Assembly: GCA_023954475.1 (NCBI GenBank) | Contig: JAMLHW010000014.1 | Coordinates: 62,001-126,000, forward strand | Direction of reading: 5' to 3' | Source of the DNA: Anaerolineae bacterium | GTDB lineage: Bacteria > Chloroflexota > Anaerolineae > Promineifilales > Promineifilaceae | Length of the DNA: 64,000 nucleotides | Shown: positions 48,920 through 58,278 of the stretch, in pieces | Position numbering within the stretch: the first letter of the stretch is position 1 | How the letters are laid out: each line of letters opens with the position of its first letter | Position numbers and translations under genes: made by a program | The notes under the pieces: model-generated | Seen by the model: the letters and a program-made list of their open reading frames with translations, nothing else | Told to the model about the DNA's origin: nothing | Databases searched by the model: none

Positions 48920-50632
48920 ATGACCACCACAGAAAACACAAAACACACACTCATGCAGACGGTAAAGTCGAGCGTGCCTATACTGGCCTGGCTGCCTACT
49001 TACCAGAAACAATGGCTGCGCGGTGATGTGATTGCAGCCTTGACATTGTGGGCTCTGCTCGTTCCCGAAGCGATGGCATACGCCGGAATCGCCGGAATGC
49101 CACCGGAAACCGGTCTCTACGCTGCCCCACTTGCGCTCATCGCCTATGCCATCTTCGGTTCCTATCGCCGTCTCAATGTTGGCCCAAGTTCGGCCGTTGC
49201 TGCTCTATCATTTAGCGTGATTGCCGGACTAGCCGTAGCCGGCAGCCCTGAATTCATAACCTTGACAATCGTGTTGGCATTTGTCGTCGGCATTCTCCTG
49301 ATTATCGCAGGCATTCTACGTCTAGGCGTGTTAGCTGATTTTCTTTCTCGACCTGTACTGGACGGTTTCGTGGTCGGCGTCGCCATTTCCATTGTTATTG
49401 GACAGCTTGACAAACTGGTTGGATTTGAGCCGGAAGGGTATGACTTCGTACCCGATGTGCTGCAATTCCTGGCACACATTGGGCAGACAAGCGTCCCAAC
49501 ATTGATCGTAGGTCTGATTTCATTAGCGCTCCTGTTCGGGATGCACAAATACACACCCAAATTACCTTCATCGTTAATCGTCCTGTTCCTGGCCATTGCC
49601 GCATCGACCCTCTTCGATTTTGAATCGCTTGGAATTCATATTGTCGGAGAGATTCCAGCCGGGCTGCCTGATTTCGGAATCCCTCAAGGTATGGGGTTGA
49701 GCGAAGTATTGACGGTTTTACCTGGAGCACTGGGTGTGGCACTGGTTGCATTTGTCGAATCAGTCGCCATTGCCCGCGCCTACGCCACAAAACATGGCGA
49801 AGAAGTCGACGCCAACCAGGAGTTGATCGCGATTGGCGCATCCAATCTTGGTTCTGGATTTAGCGGCGCCTTTGTCGTCGACGGCAGCATGTCACGCACA
49901 TCAGCCGCTGAGACATCCGGCGCACAAACGCAGATGGTATCGCTCATTACAGCTGCCGCGATATTGATCACTGCTGTGGCATTGACGCCGCTCTTTTATG
50001 CACTTCCAGAAGCAACACTAGGCGCCATCGTCATCCATGCCGTATGGAAAAACATTAATTTCAACAATATCATCAAATACCGATACATTACGACACTCGA
50101 TTTCGTCACTGCTTCAGTTTCATTGATCGGTGTTCTGGCATTTGGATTACTGGAAGGGTTGATCCTGGCAACAATGCTGGGTCTGGTTGTATTGCTGATC
50201 AACACAAAGCATCGCAACACAGCCGTTTTAGGAAGAGTGCCGGAAACAAACGTATTCCGCAATATCGAGCATTTTACCAATGGGGAAACATTTCCTGGCT
50301 TGCTTATTTTGCGCTTTGACGGCTCACTCTTCTTTGCAAATGCACACGATTTTGTGACTGCAACACGTCGCGTCATAGCCAAAACAGAACCGGCCCCTGA
50401 AGTAATCCTGTTCGATGGTGAATCGATGAATAACATCGACGCAACGGCCGTGATCACGTTGAAGGAATTTCAGGATCAGCTCTTGGACATGGGTGTTCGA
50501 CTTCGCTTTGCGCAGGTCAAGACAAGTGTGATGGAAGTTATGGAACGTGGTGGCTTAACAGAAAGCGTGCCGCCGGAGCATTTTTATCCATCCGTACAAG
50601 CAGGAGTGGATGCGTACCTGGCGGAACAATAA
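48920..50632 (+). CDS. SulP-family anion transporter with STAS domain
   Basis: A 570-residue SLC26/SulP transporter for sulfate, bicarbonate or a similar anion. About 12-14 membrane helices span residues 35-430, with family blocks ALLVPEAMAYAGIAGMPPETG, GPSSAVAALSFSV and GAFVVDGSMSRTSA. The C-terminal STAS domain (about 440-565) includes LLILRFDGSLFFANAHDF and LFDGESMNNIDATAV. The substrate is not determined. The gene contains no TCGGCCGA, which is unusual for its length here. It converges with the MarR gene. Confidence 0.92.
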   Translation: MTTTENTKHTLMQTVKSSVPILAWLPTYQKQWLRGDVIAALTLWALLVPEAMAYAGIAGMPPETGLYAAPLALIAYAIFGSYRRLNVGPSSAVAALSFSVIAGLAVAGSPEFITLTIVLAFVVGILLIIAGILRLGVLADFLSRPVLDGFVVGVAISIVIGQLDKLVGFEPEGYDFVPDVLQFLAHIGQTSVPTLIVGLISLALLFGMHKYTPKLPSSLIVLFLAIAASTLFDFESLGIHIVGEIPAGLPDFGIPQGMGLSEVLTVLPGALGVALVAFVESVAIARAYATKHGEEVDANQELIAIGASNLGSGFSGAFVVDGSMSRTSAAETSGAQTQMVSLITAAAILITAVALTPLFYALPEATLGAIVIHAVWKNINFNNIIKYRYITTLDFVTASVSLIGVLAFGLLEGLILATMLGLVVLLINTKHRNTAVLGRVPETNVFRNIEHFTNGETFPGLLILRFDGSLFFANAHDFVTATRRVIAKTEPAPEVILFDGESMNNIDATAVITLKEFQDQLLDMGVRLRFAQVKTSVMEVMERGGLTESVPPEHFYPSVQAGVDAYLAEQ

Positions 50633-50831
50633 TCACGACGAATCACAAACTCTAATCGCATCATATCAGAAATTGCTTTCAGTAGCTCATCCTCAACCTG
50701 CCCATGCGACGACAGGATGTCTGCATCGACTCGTAAAGAAAGCTTGTTGTGAGATAGACCATTAAGCCAACAACCGGTTAGTGTAGAAGTGTCCGGTTTC
50801 TCAATCTCAGCCCAAATTACTTACTGCATCG

Positions 50832-51287
50832 TCATCCGTTGAGATTCCAGTCCAGAAGATTAACCAGCTTCTTGGTCAAAGACGACAACAACTGGACATC
50901 AATATCACTCAGCGCCATAAAACGCTCTTTTACTGAGGAGAGATGCGCCTCATGTGCAATGATAAAGATGTTTTCGCCTTCTTCGGTGAGCGTGACTCGG
51001 ACGGCTCGGCGATCATCCGTATCATTCTGAACTTGAACCAGTCCCTGGCTCTCGAGGCGTCGAATGAGACGAGTCGCGTTGCCACGTGTGCAGATGAGCC
51101 GATCCGCTATTTTAGTGACGGTTAGACCTTCTTTTCCGGCACTGTACAAATGCAACAACGCATGATATTGTGGCGACGTCAATTGAAAGTACACCAATGT
51201 CCGACGGTCCCCATCGTCAAGCATCACATGAATCTGCTGCAGGCGATTATAAATATCGATGTAAAGTGCTTCTGTGTTGTTTGTCAT
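50832..51287 (-). CDS. MarR-family transcriptional regulator
   Basis: A 151-residue winged-helix regulator. The MarR core is LTSPQYHALLHLYSAG, then LTVTKIADRLICTRGNATRL (recognition helix) and VQVQNDTDDRRAVRVTLT (wing with the D-x-R motif). Terminal helices would form the dimer. It lacks a TCGGCCGA copy, as does the neighbouring SulP gene, which it may regulate; the two converge rather than diverge, so this is only a suggestion. About 200 bp on each side hold no further genes. Confidence 0.9.
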   Translation of the reverse strand: MTNNTEALYIDIYNRLQQIHVMLDDGDRRTLVYFQLTSPQYHALLHLYSAGKEGLTVTKIADRLICTRGNATRLIRRLESQGLVQVQNDTDDRRAVRVTLTEEGENIFIIAHEAHLSSVKERFMALSDIDVQLLSSLTKKLVNLLDWNLNG

Positions 51288-51455
51288 TGGTGAGAATGTA
51301 CTGTGCGGGTTTGTTGCTGCGTTTGGTTAGTTTCAGACTCCGGTAGGAATGTGCGGCGTATGAAACCTGCGCCAGTTTCCAATTACTCGATTGTTGCAGG
51401 GTCAACGGTTACTCCGTGGCGGGAATGGTAAGCGTTTCGCCAATGCATGTCAAGG

Positions 51456-51485
51456 TCGACACGCAAATCGAGAGCCTGTTATAAT
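51456..51485 (+). promoter_or_regulatory. Promoter giving a probable leaderless transcript
   Basis: TCGACA (51456-51461), an 18-nt spacer and TATAAT (51480-51485). The next ATG lies only 8 nt beyond the -10 box, at the expected transcription start, and there is no Shine-Dalgarno. The mRNA of the following gene therefore probably begins at its start codon. Confidence 0.65.
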
Positions 51486-51493
51486 CCGCCGCT

Positions 51494-52519
51494 ATGCAAA
51501 CATCAGAGAACAAACAACGACTGCAGATCGCGCTGGGTATTCTCATCAGTATCGGGTGTTTAGCAGCTATCTTTCTCATTATCGACATCGATACGGTTAT
51601 TTCCAGCCTGAAATCGGCCGATTATGGTCTCATTGCTGTGTCAGGCATCCTAATCATCGCCTATCTCGGGCTGCGTGCTGTACGGTGGCGACTGCTGCTC
51701 AACAACAGCGTGCCTTACAGTTCTGTATTCCATATCCAAAACATCGGCTACATGCTGACGCAATTATTGCCGCTGCGCCTCGGTGACGTTGCTCGCGCCA
51801 TCATGATCGGCAATGTGCCGCCTGTTACCGTCGCCCAGGGATTGTCAACGATGGTTGTCGAGCGCGTTCTCGATTTGTTGTTCATCGTGACGCTGCTGCC
51901 ATTGACAGTGTCACAACTCGACTCCATGCCACCGCAAATACGCACCGCCGGGCAAGCCACCGGCATTGCAGCGCTGGGAGCCACCATTGTCCTGATCGCG
52001 GCCGCCAACTTTCGGCCGAAAGTAATCACTTTTACGCACTCCATTCTCAACCACATCCCGTTTCTCAACACCGAACGCTGGATACGAGTCGCCGACGACC
52101 TGCTGCGCGGCCTCGATACCCTCACCCATTTGCGTTCCGGCCTGCTGCTCATCTTCTGGAGCATCGCCTTGTGGGTTCCGATGATCCTGGCGTATACCAC
52201 CATCATGCGGGCTGTCGGTCTCGATGTCAACATCGCCACTGGCGCGTTTGTGATGTGTGCTGCTGCGTTGAGCATCGCCGCCCCGTCTTCGCCGGCGCAA
52301 GTCGGCGTATTTCACGCTGGCGTCATTGCTGCGCTGGCATTGGCAGGGCAACCGGCGGCTGAATCGGCCAGTTTCGCCTTCGTCTACCATGCCTACAACT
52401 TCCTCATCGTCCTCATCCTCGGCTTGATCGGAATCGCCCGCACCGGCGACACAATTGGCTCAGTTGTCGCCAGAACGCGTGCCTTCATGAACCGATCGGC
52501 ACAGCAACCTGTGAGCTGA
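51494..52519 (+). CDS. Flippase-like membrane protein (lysylphosphatidylglycerol synthase TM region family)
   Basis: A 341-residue integral membrane protein with about eight helices, of the UPF0104/AglD-like family (the transmembrane part of MprF-type proteins). Family features are SSLKSADYGLIAVSGILIIAY, LRAVRWRLLL, QLLPLRLGDVARA, VVERVLDLLF and the APSSPAQVGVFHAG segment. Members are thought to move lipid-linked substrates across the membrane. It lacks the soluble lysyltransferase domain. It is the first gene of a three-gene glycan locus; the glycosyltransferase gene begins 16 nt later. Confidence 0.85.
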   Translation: MQTSENKQRLQIALGILISIGCLAAIFLIIDIDTVISSLKSADYGLIAVSGILIIAYLGLRAVRWRLLLNNSVPYSSVFHIQNIGYMLTQLLPLRLGDVARAIMIGNVPPVTVAQGLSTMVVERVLDLLFIVTLLPLTVSQLDSMPPQIRTAGQATGIAALGATIVLIAAANFRPKVITFTHSILNHIPFLNTERWIRVADDLLRGLDTLTHLRSGLLLIFWSIALWVPMILAYTTIMRAVGLDVNIATGAFVMCAAALSIAAPSSPAQVGVFHAGVIAALALAGQPAAESASFAFVYHAYNFLIVLILGLIGIARTGDTIGSVVARTRAFMNRSAQQPVS

Positions 52520-52535
52520 TAACAAACTGCCAACT

Positions 52536-53771
52536 ATGCGCATTCTCCAGGTGCTGACATATTACCGGCCACATATTAGTGGTCTGGCGATCTATGTCGA
52601 GCGGTTGAGCACCGCGTTAGTCCGGCAAGGACATCGTGTAACGGTGCTAACTGGCCAGATCGCACCGACATGGCCGCGCTGCGAACGACGAGAAGGGATC
52701 GATGTTGTGCGCGTGCCGGTCCGGGGACGAATTGGCAAAGGCGTGTTTATGCCGTCGTTTGCCTGGCATGTGGCCCGGTTAGGCAATTCGGCCGATATTG
52801 TCCACCTGCATCTGCCTCAATTCGATGCACCAGTCGCCGCCTTTATCGCCCACCTGCTGCGCAAACCGGTGATCATTACCTACCACTGCGATTTACAGCT
52901 ACCGCATGGGCGTTTCAATCACCTGGCAAACCATGTTGTCGGGCTGGCACACCGGATCACCGCTGCTGCGGCGACAGCCATCGTCGGCTACACCATCGAT
53001 TACGCGGTCCATTCACCATTTCTGGCGCGCTTTATCGGCCGAAAACTACGCCTCATTCCTCCGCCCGTCTCCGTTGCTCACTGCACCGAAACACAAGTCA
53101 CGCAATTTCGCCGCCGTCACAATCTGGACGGCGTCCGCGTCATCGGCGTCGTCGCGCGGCTCGCTGCTGAAAAAGGGATTGAACTTCTGTTACAAGCGCT
53201 GCCCCGGATACTGGAAACCATACCCAATGCACGCGTTCTCCATGCCGGGCCGTCGCGCCATGTCGTCGGCGAAGCCGCTTACAACACGCAGCTTACCCCT
53301 TTGTTCAATCGCTATCGCACGCATTACAAGTTGCTGGGTACGCTCACCGACGACGAATTGGGCGCATTTTATCGCAATCTCGACGTACTCGTTTTGCCCA
53401 GCCGCAACAGCACCGAGAGTTTTGGCCTGGTTCAAATTGAAGCGATGAGTTGTGGCGTATCTGTGTGTGCGGCCGACTTGCCCGGCGTGCGGCAACCAGT
53501 ATTGATGACCGGGATGGGCACCCTGTTTCCGCCCGGCGACAGTCAAAAATTGGCTGATGCCGTCGTTGCAATGCTGCAGGCAAATGCGCCACGGCCCACT
53601 TTGGCCGAATTGGTGGTTGAAAGTTTTCGTCCGGAGCAGATAGCCGCAGAATATGCTAAACTGTATGCAGATACTATTGTCGGCCGATTTACTCCCGACT
53701 GCGACGAACCGGATGCCTATCGACGATTGAGAAATGGTTCGAAACGTTCCAACGTAGTCCAAACCACATGA
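52536..53771 (+). CDS. Family 4 glycosyltransferase (GT-B fold)
   Basis: A 411-residue cytoplasmic glycosyltransferase. The N-terminal acceptor domain begins ILQVLTYYRPHISGLAIYVE and has DIVHLHLPQFDAP. The C-terminal nucleotide-sugar domain has VIGVVARLAAEKGIELLLQA and the E-x7-E signature in STESFGLVQIEAMSCG. It probably adds a sugar to a lipid-linked acceptor. The sugar is unknown. It lies between the flippase-like gene and the large membrane glycosyltransferase, spaced 16 and 10 nt, so all three should be co-transcribed. Confidence 0.88.
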   Translation: MRILQVLTYYRPHISGLAIYVERLSTALVRQGHRVTVLTGQIAPTWPRCERREGIDVVRVPVRGRIGKGVFMPSFAWHVARLGNSADIVHLHLPQFDAPVAAFIAHLLRKPVIITYHCDLQLPHGRFNHLANHVVGLAHRITAAAATAIVGYTIDYAVHSPFLARFIGRKLRLIPPPVSVAHCTETQVTQFRRRHNLDGVRVIGVVARLAAEKGIELLLQALPRILETIPNARVLHAGPSRHVVGEAAYNTQLTPLFNRYRTHYKLLGTLTDDELGAFYRNLDVLVLPSRNSTESFGLVQIEAMSCGVSVCAADLPGVRQPVLMTGMGTLFPPGDSQKLADAVVAMLQANAPRPTLAELVVESFRPEQIAAEYAKLYADTIVGRFTPDCDEPDAYRRLRNGSKRSNVVQTT

Positions 53772-53781
53772 TCTGATATTT

Positions 53782-56355
53782 GTGAACACGTCAACGGCAA
53801 TACCTGATCGCCAGAAATCAGACTGGTTGCGTTACTTCATCAAGCGATTACCTCCAGACGAAGCGCTGCTCAAAGCACTCGAATACCGCTATTTCAATCT
53901 ACTCGACTTGCCACAGCCGTGTCTGGATTTGCGTGATGACGGGATTCAAAGCTTTGCCGCAATGACCGATCTGGTCCCCAACAGCTATGCTGCCATAATT
54001 TTATCGGCAAGTAAACAGAGCCAATCATTTGCCGAAGAAGAACTGCGTTCACTCAATCGCTGCTTGCAGCCGCAGGGGTTGTTAGCACTGACAGTTGGCC
54101 AGGACCAACTTTCGGCCGAAAGCTCACTGATGGGCTGGGCTACCCGGCTCATGAATGTGGGCTTTGCCATAGAACGTTGGCTGCCGTTTTTCCCCATTAC
54201 CGCATACGATCAGTTGCGCCGCCAACGATCACCTGTTTACGATTGGGCCTATGCCCTGACCGGCCACTACGTTTTGACTCCGTGGGACAGCGCACAGGCC
54301 AACCTGTTGACCCGATTGCACGAGATTTATACCCAAACAACGGTCACCGATGGGGCATTTATGCTGATCGTGGCACGGAAACGATCCCATACTGCCATAG
54401 ATACCACACTGCCCCCCCCCAATCCCTTCACGCTGGCCGAATTGACCCAAATTCCAAACGTGATCGCCAATTCAGCATACGATGCACCGGTAAATGAGCT
54501 GACATCCGTTGCCGATGCAACCGCGGCGACACAATTGTCTGATCAACCGGCAGAAACTACTTCAACTACCTCGGCTTTCATCACAGACAATCCCCAAAAC
54601 ATATCGCCGACTACTGAATCCATGCCTTTCACTGAAACAGCAACGACTTTGTCACCGACACGTCGCAGCAAACAACGCGAAAATGGCATTGACCGCTTCA
54701 CGATTGAAACCGCTGTCATTCTGCTCGTCAGTGCGGCTGCTGCTCTAGGCGCTGCCTTGCTGCCTGACGGCGGCTGGTTTGCCGTTCTGCTATGGCTGAC
54801 CGGCAGCTTGGGCGCGTGTGCCGCCTTGTACGCTTTTGTTCCGGACGGCAGGGCAGAACCCGTAGAATTACCGGAATACGCGCCGCAACCTGTCTCGAGA
54901 AGCGAATTGTTGGTTTTAATGGGCATTTTGCTGCTTGGCCTGGGATTGCGCCTGATCGATTTGGATCGCTACCCACCTATGCTTGCGGAAACCGAAGCGC
55001 TTTCCGGTCTCGGTGCACTCCGTGTAATCGACGGCGAGTTAACAACACCGTTTGCCCAGACAGATGCGATTGACACAGCTTTTGCCAGCTATCTGTTTTC
55101 GCTTCCGGTACAGGTTTTCGGCCGAACCACGTTTAGCATTCGTTTCTTAGCAGCAGTAATCGGGATGGCGACCATTGCAACTGCCTGGATCATTGGCCGC
55201 GACCTGTGGAATCGCACAGTGGGATTGGTCGCAGCGCTTCTGTTGGCTGGAGCCGGTTTTCACATTCACATCAGCCGCACGGGCGCGATCTCCGCTGCTG
55301 AAGCGCTCATTGCTTTCGGCGCGATGGGTGCTATCGGCGTTGCCTGGCATACCGGACGACGGCGCTGGTGGCTGACTGCCGGCGTGTGCAGCGGTCTCGG
55401 CATGCATTTTGCCGCGACAGCACAATTGTTGCCATTCATGTTGATCCTTGTCGCGATCTCTGTGCTTGTATTGCATCCAAAACGGGCGTTTGAATTGCGG
55501 CATCAACTCATTGCCGCACTGCTTGCGGCAGGGATCGTGGCGCTGCCGCGCCTGGTGATAGGAACGCCTTTTCCCGGCGCTAACGTGCCATTGTCGTCTT
55601 TATCGCTGCAAGCGCTATGGGTATTGCTGTCCGGTTCGGCCGAAAGCGCAGCCATCTACCAGTCCGGTCGTCCGTTGCTCATGGTCATCGTATTTCTCCT
55701 GTTTCTCTTCGGGATTGGGATGGCCATTGCCCACATCCGCCAAATGCGTTATCTGGTGCTGTTGGTTAGCATCGTCGTTGCCCTCGGTGCCGCGCTTGTA
55801 TTCCCCATATACAGCTCAGTTTTGTCAATTTTGGCCGTTAGTCTGCCGGCTGCACTGCTCCTGGCAGCACGTGCTTTGGCGTGGATCTGGAAAAAACTGA
55901 TAGCTAACAGCGAACTGGGACGCGTTTACACTGTGCCGGCGCTTATGCTGATCGTCCTGCTCATTGCGGCTATCGATGTATCCGCGTACTTTGGCATCAG
56001 TCGAGAAGCGACCTTCTACCGATCACCGCATGAGGAATCCGGCTACCGCATTGCGCAATATCTGAATCGTCTCGATGGCAGTTGGACAGCGTATCTTTAC
56101 GGCTTCGCTGAAAACGATGCATCCGACGCGACAGTAGCCTATCTGTCGCCACAATTTGACCCGGCAACCAATCTGTTGGCGGGCGATTCAACTGAATGGA
56201 CTGTTACTGCCACAGATCACACAGTTCACATTTTTGCGCCGGAATTGGCATCGGAGGCAGAGCAGTTGCGCAGACAAATCCCCGGTGGAGCCTACCTGGT
56301 CTATCCAGACCGTGAATCTAATCCTTTATTTGTTGTCTACGAAATCGGCCGATAA
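53782..56355 (+). CDS. GT39-like membrane glycosyltransferase with degenerate methyltransferase-like N-terminal domain
   Basis: An 857-residue protein with GTG start. Residues about 15-200 resemble a class I SAM methyltransferase: CLDLRDDGIQ sits where the SAM loop should be, then LVPNSYAAIILSAS and LRSLNRCLQPQGLLALTV. The glycine-rich SAM motif is absent, so it is probably not catalytic. Residues about 210-300 are a Thr/Pro/Ala-rich linker, and from 310 on there are about 12 membrane helices. The region DLDRYPPMLAETEALSG, GRTTFSIRFLAAVIG and GAGFHIHISRTGAISAAEAL resembles GT39/ArnT-type polyprenyl-phosphate-sugar transferases. It ends in I-G-R with TCGGCCGA touching the stop. The N-terminal domain could bind rather than modify a substrate. 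Confidence 0.75.
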   Translation: MNTSTAIPDRQKSDWLRYFIKRLPPDEALLKALEYRYFNLLDLPQPCLDLRDDGIQSFAAMTDLVPNSYAAIILSASKQSQSFAEEELRSLNRCLQPQGLLALTVGQDQLSAESSLMGWATRLMNVGFAIERWLPFFPITAYDQLRRQRSPVYDWAYALTGHYVLTPWDSAQANLLTRLHEIYTQTTVTDGAFMLIVARKRSHTAIDTTLPPPNPFTLAELTQIPNVIANSAYDAPVNELTSVADATAATQLSDQPAETTSTTSAFITDNPQNISPTTESMPFTETATTLSPTRRSKQRENGIDRFTIETAVILLVSAAAALGAALLPDGGWFAVLLWLTGSLGACAALYAFVPDGRAEPVELPEYAPQPVSRSELLVLMGILLLGLGLRLIDLDRYPPMLAETEALSGLGALRVIDGELTTPFAQTDAIDTAFASYLFSLPVQVFGRTTFSIRFLAAVIGMATIATAWIIGRDLWNRTVGLVAALLLAGAGFHIHISRTGAISAAEALIAFGAMGAIGVAWHTGRRRWWLTAGVCSGLGMHFAATAQLLPFMLILVAISVLVLHPKRAFELRHQLIAALLAAGIVALPRLVIGTPFPGANVPLSSLSLQALWVLLSGSAESAAIYQSGRPLLMVIVFLLFLFGIGMAIAHIRQMRYLVLLVSIVVALGAALVFPIYSSVLSILAVSLPAALLLAARALAWIWKKLIANSELGRVYTVPALMLIVLLIAAIDVSAYFGISREATFYRSPHEESGYRIAQYLNRLDGSWTAYLYGFAENDASDATVAYLSPQFDPATNLLAGDSTEWTVTATDHTVHIFAPELASEAEQLRRQIPGGAYLVYPDRESNPLFVVYEIGR

Positions 56356-56410
56356 GCACCGCAACCCGCAGCGTCACACTTACATCAAATGCAACACGAT
56401 TGCGTTGCCG

Positions 56411-56440
56411 TTCACCATCCGGTTTGTACATGTGTATAAT
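56411..56440 (+). promoter_or_regulatory. Possible promoter of the PucR-type regulator
   Basis: TTCACC (56411-56416), 18 nt, then a perfect TATAAT (56435-56440). It is about 110 nt before the start codon. The -35 is weak. Confidence 0.45.
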
Positions 56441-56550
56441 AGGCGGTCGGGTTGCGCGCATAATCACAATACGCTTGTCTCAGCCGCAGGCGGTGCCCAA
56501 CCAAAGGCCGGCATGCCCACCGGATGGATCCGGCAAGGATAGAAATTATC

Positions 56551-58209
56551 ATGAATTCATCACCAAATGAAGTCGTCCTCGGCGATGTGTTGCGACTGGC
56601 CCTGCCACTGGGCACCACGCTACGTGCGCGCGGCGGTGATTCGCGGCGCAGTGTCAAGTGGGTAACGTTGTTGACCGATCGTACGCGGCTGGCACAGGAA
56701 GTCAATGCAGCAGATATTGTCATTTACCCGCCTGTTTTACGGGATTCGGCCGATGATGATGCATTTCAGGCCGACATTGAAGCCCTGGCCCATCAGGAAG
56801 CGGCCGCACTAATCGTCTTCGGCACACTCAATGACCGCGATGTCAAAACAGCAACAGCCGTCAAACTACCCGTACTCGAAGTTACACCCACCGCGAATCT
56901 GCGCGATACGCACAAAGACATCGCAGCCCTACTGCTCGACCATCAATCACAGTTGAGCACACGCGGTATGGAGCTGTACCGCGACTTGTCAAAAATGTCG
57001 CGTGATGGGCTGGGACTGCGACCGATGGCCGAATTAATGGCAAAATTGACCGAAAAACTGGTCGTCATCCAGGACAAGCGCCTCGAAGTGGTTGCCATTG
57101 CATGGCCGTCCAACTCATTTCCGGTCGATGAACAGAGTCTGTTTGCCGCACTGGGCGATCAAGACAATCTGCCTGCTGTGTTGCGCAACCGCAAAGCGGC
57201 AGCCAAATCATCACGCAGCCATTGGCAACAGTTGATTTTCCCCAACCACGATATTGCGCGACTGGTCACACCTATTATCTCCGGCGACCGCGCTCGCGGT
57301 TATCTCTCAATCATTGGCCCAGCAGGCGAACTTGACATGCTGGATACCATGGTGATCGAAAACGGGGCGATGGCGTGTGCGCTGGAGATGGCCAAAGCCA
57401 AAGCCGTCAGCGAGGCTCGCAAATCGCTGCGCGGCAATTTTCTTGAAGGGCTTTTGGCGGGAACGCTGCCGAAGCGGGAAATTGAACGCTTGTCAGCGCG
57501 GCTCGATCACGATACCGCCGTGCCGCACTCTGTCCTGGCAATCGCATGGGATGATGACGATGCGCTGTCACTGCGGCGCATCGAAACCACGTTGAACTGG
57601 CTGCTTTCGACCAATAATCGGCCGACTCTCGTCCATGTCTATGGTGATGATCACATTTGTGTCTTCCAAACGTTGCGTACCAACGAAGATTTGGGCATTT
57701 CGCACCGTCTTGTACGACGTCTGAGTGAGCAACTACAAGTTGAATACCCGGATCGGTATATCATTGCCGGCATTAGCGGCCCAGCCTACAACCTGAACGA
57801 ATGGCCGGAAGTTCACAATGAAGCCACGCAAGCACTCGAAGTCGGCAAACGGCTGCAACTGCGCGATTCAGTCGAGTTCAACAGCTTGGGAGTCTATCGT
57901 CTACTGGGTCAACTCGACGGTATTCCGGCAGTGCATACTTTTACAGACAGGGTAATCGGTCCGCTGGTGGAATACGACCGGCGGCATCGCAGCAATCTTG
58001 TCAATACGATCGCCGCATATTTCGGCCACCACGGCAATGTTAGCCAGACGGCAGAAGCGCTTTTCATCCATCGCAACACGCTGCTCTATCGTCTAGATCG
58101 CATTCAGGAATTGACCGGACACGATCTGGATCAGGCTGACATGCGCTTGGCGCTGCATCTGGCATTGAAATTGTGGCAGTTGCGCCCTGAAAAAACCAAT
58201 GAGCCGTAA
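56551..58209 (+). CDS. PucR/CdaR-family transcriptional regulator
   Basis: A 552-residue regulator. An N-terminal PucR-type domain (about 10-130, DVLRLALPLGTTLRARGG ... ADIVIYPP) is followed by a middle GAF-like segment and the C-terminal PucR helix-turn-helix (FGHHGNVSQTAEALFIHRNTLLYRLDRI, about residues 490-520). Family members control purine, amino acid or sugar catabolism in response to a ligand sensed by the N-terminal region. The ATG at 56551 has AAGGA about 10 nt upstream. No obvious target gene is adjacent; ndk follows 69 nt later with its own ribosome site. Confidence 0.9.
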   Translation: MNSSPNEVVLGDVLRLALPLGTTLRARGGDSRRSVKWVTLLTDRTRLAQEVNAADIVIYPPVLRDSADDDAFQADIEALAHQEAAALIVFGTLNDRDVKTATAVKLPVLEVTPTANLRDTHKDIAALLLDHQSQLSTRGMELYRDLSKMSRDGLGLRPMAELMAKLTEKLVVIQDKRLEVVAIAWPSNSFPVDEQSLFAALGDQDNLPAVLRNRKAAAKSSRSHWQQLIFPNHDIARLVTPIISGDRARGYLSIIGPAGELDMLDTMVIENGAMACALEMAKAKAVSEARKSLRGNFLEGLLAGTLPKREIERLSARLDHDTAVPHSVLAIAWDDDDALSLRRIETTLNWLLSTNNRPTLVHVYGDDHICVFQTLRTNEDLGISHRLVRRLSEQLQVEYPDRYIIAGISGPAYNLNEWPEVHNEATQALEVGKRLQLRDSVEFNSLGVYRLLGQLDGIPAVHTFTDRVIGPLVEYDRRHRSNLVNTIAAYFGHHGNVSQTAEALFIHRNTLLYRLDRIQELTGHDLDQADMRLALHLALKLWQLRPEKTNEP

Positions 58210-58278
58210 ATCAAGCACAGTCGAATCTAACCGACAAATTGAGTAAACACGAATCAATCACACAGGAGCTAACCAATC

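Noticed and set aside
54400-54425. A run of C (54411-54420) as a possible frameshift or phase-variation tract in the GT39-like gene
   Set aside because: The run is about ten bases of C within the Pro-rich linker and the frame is intact on both sides. Slippage is possible but nothing else supports phase variation.
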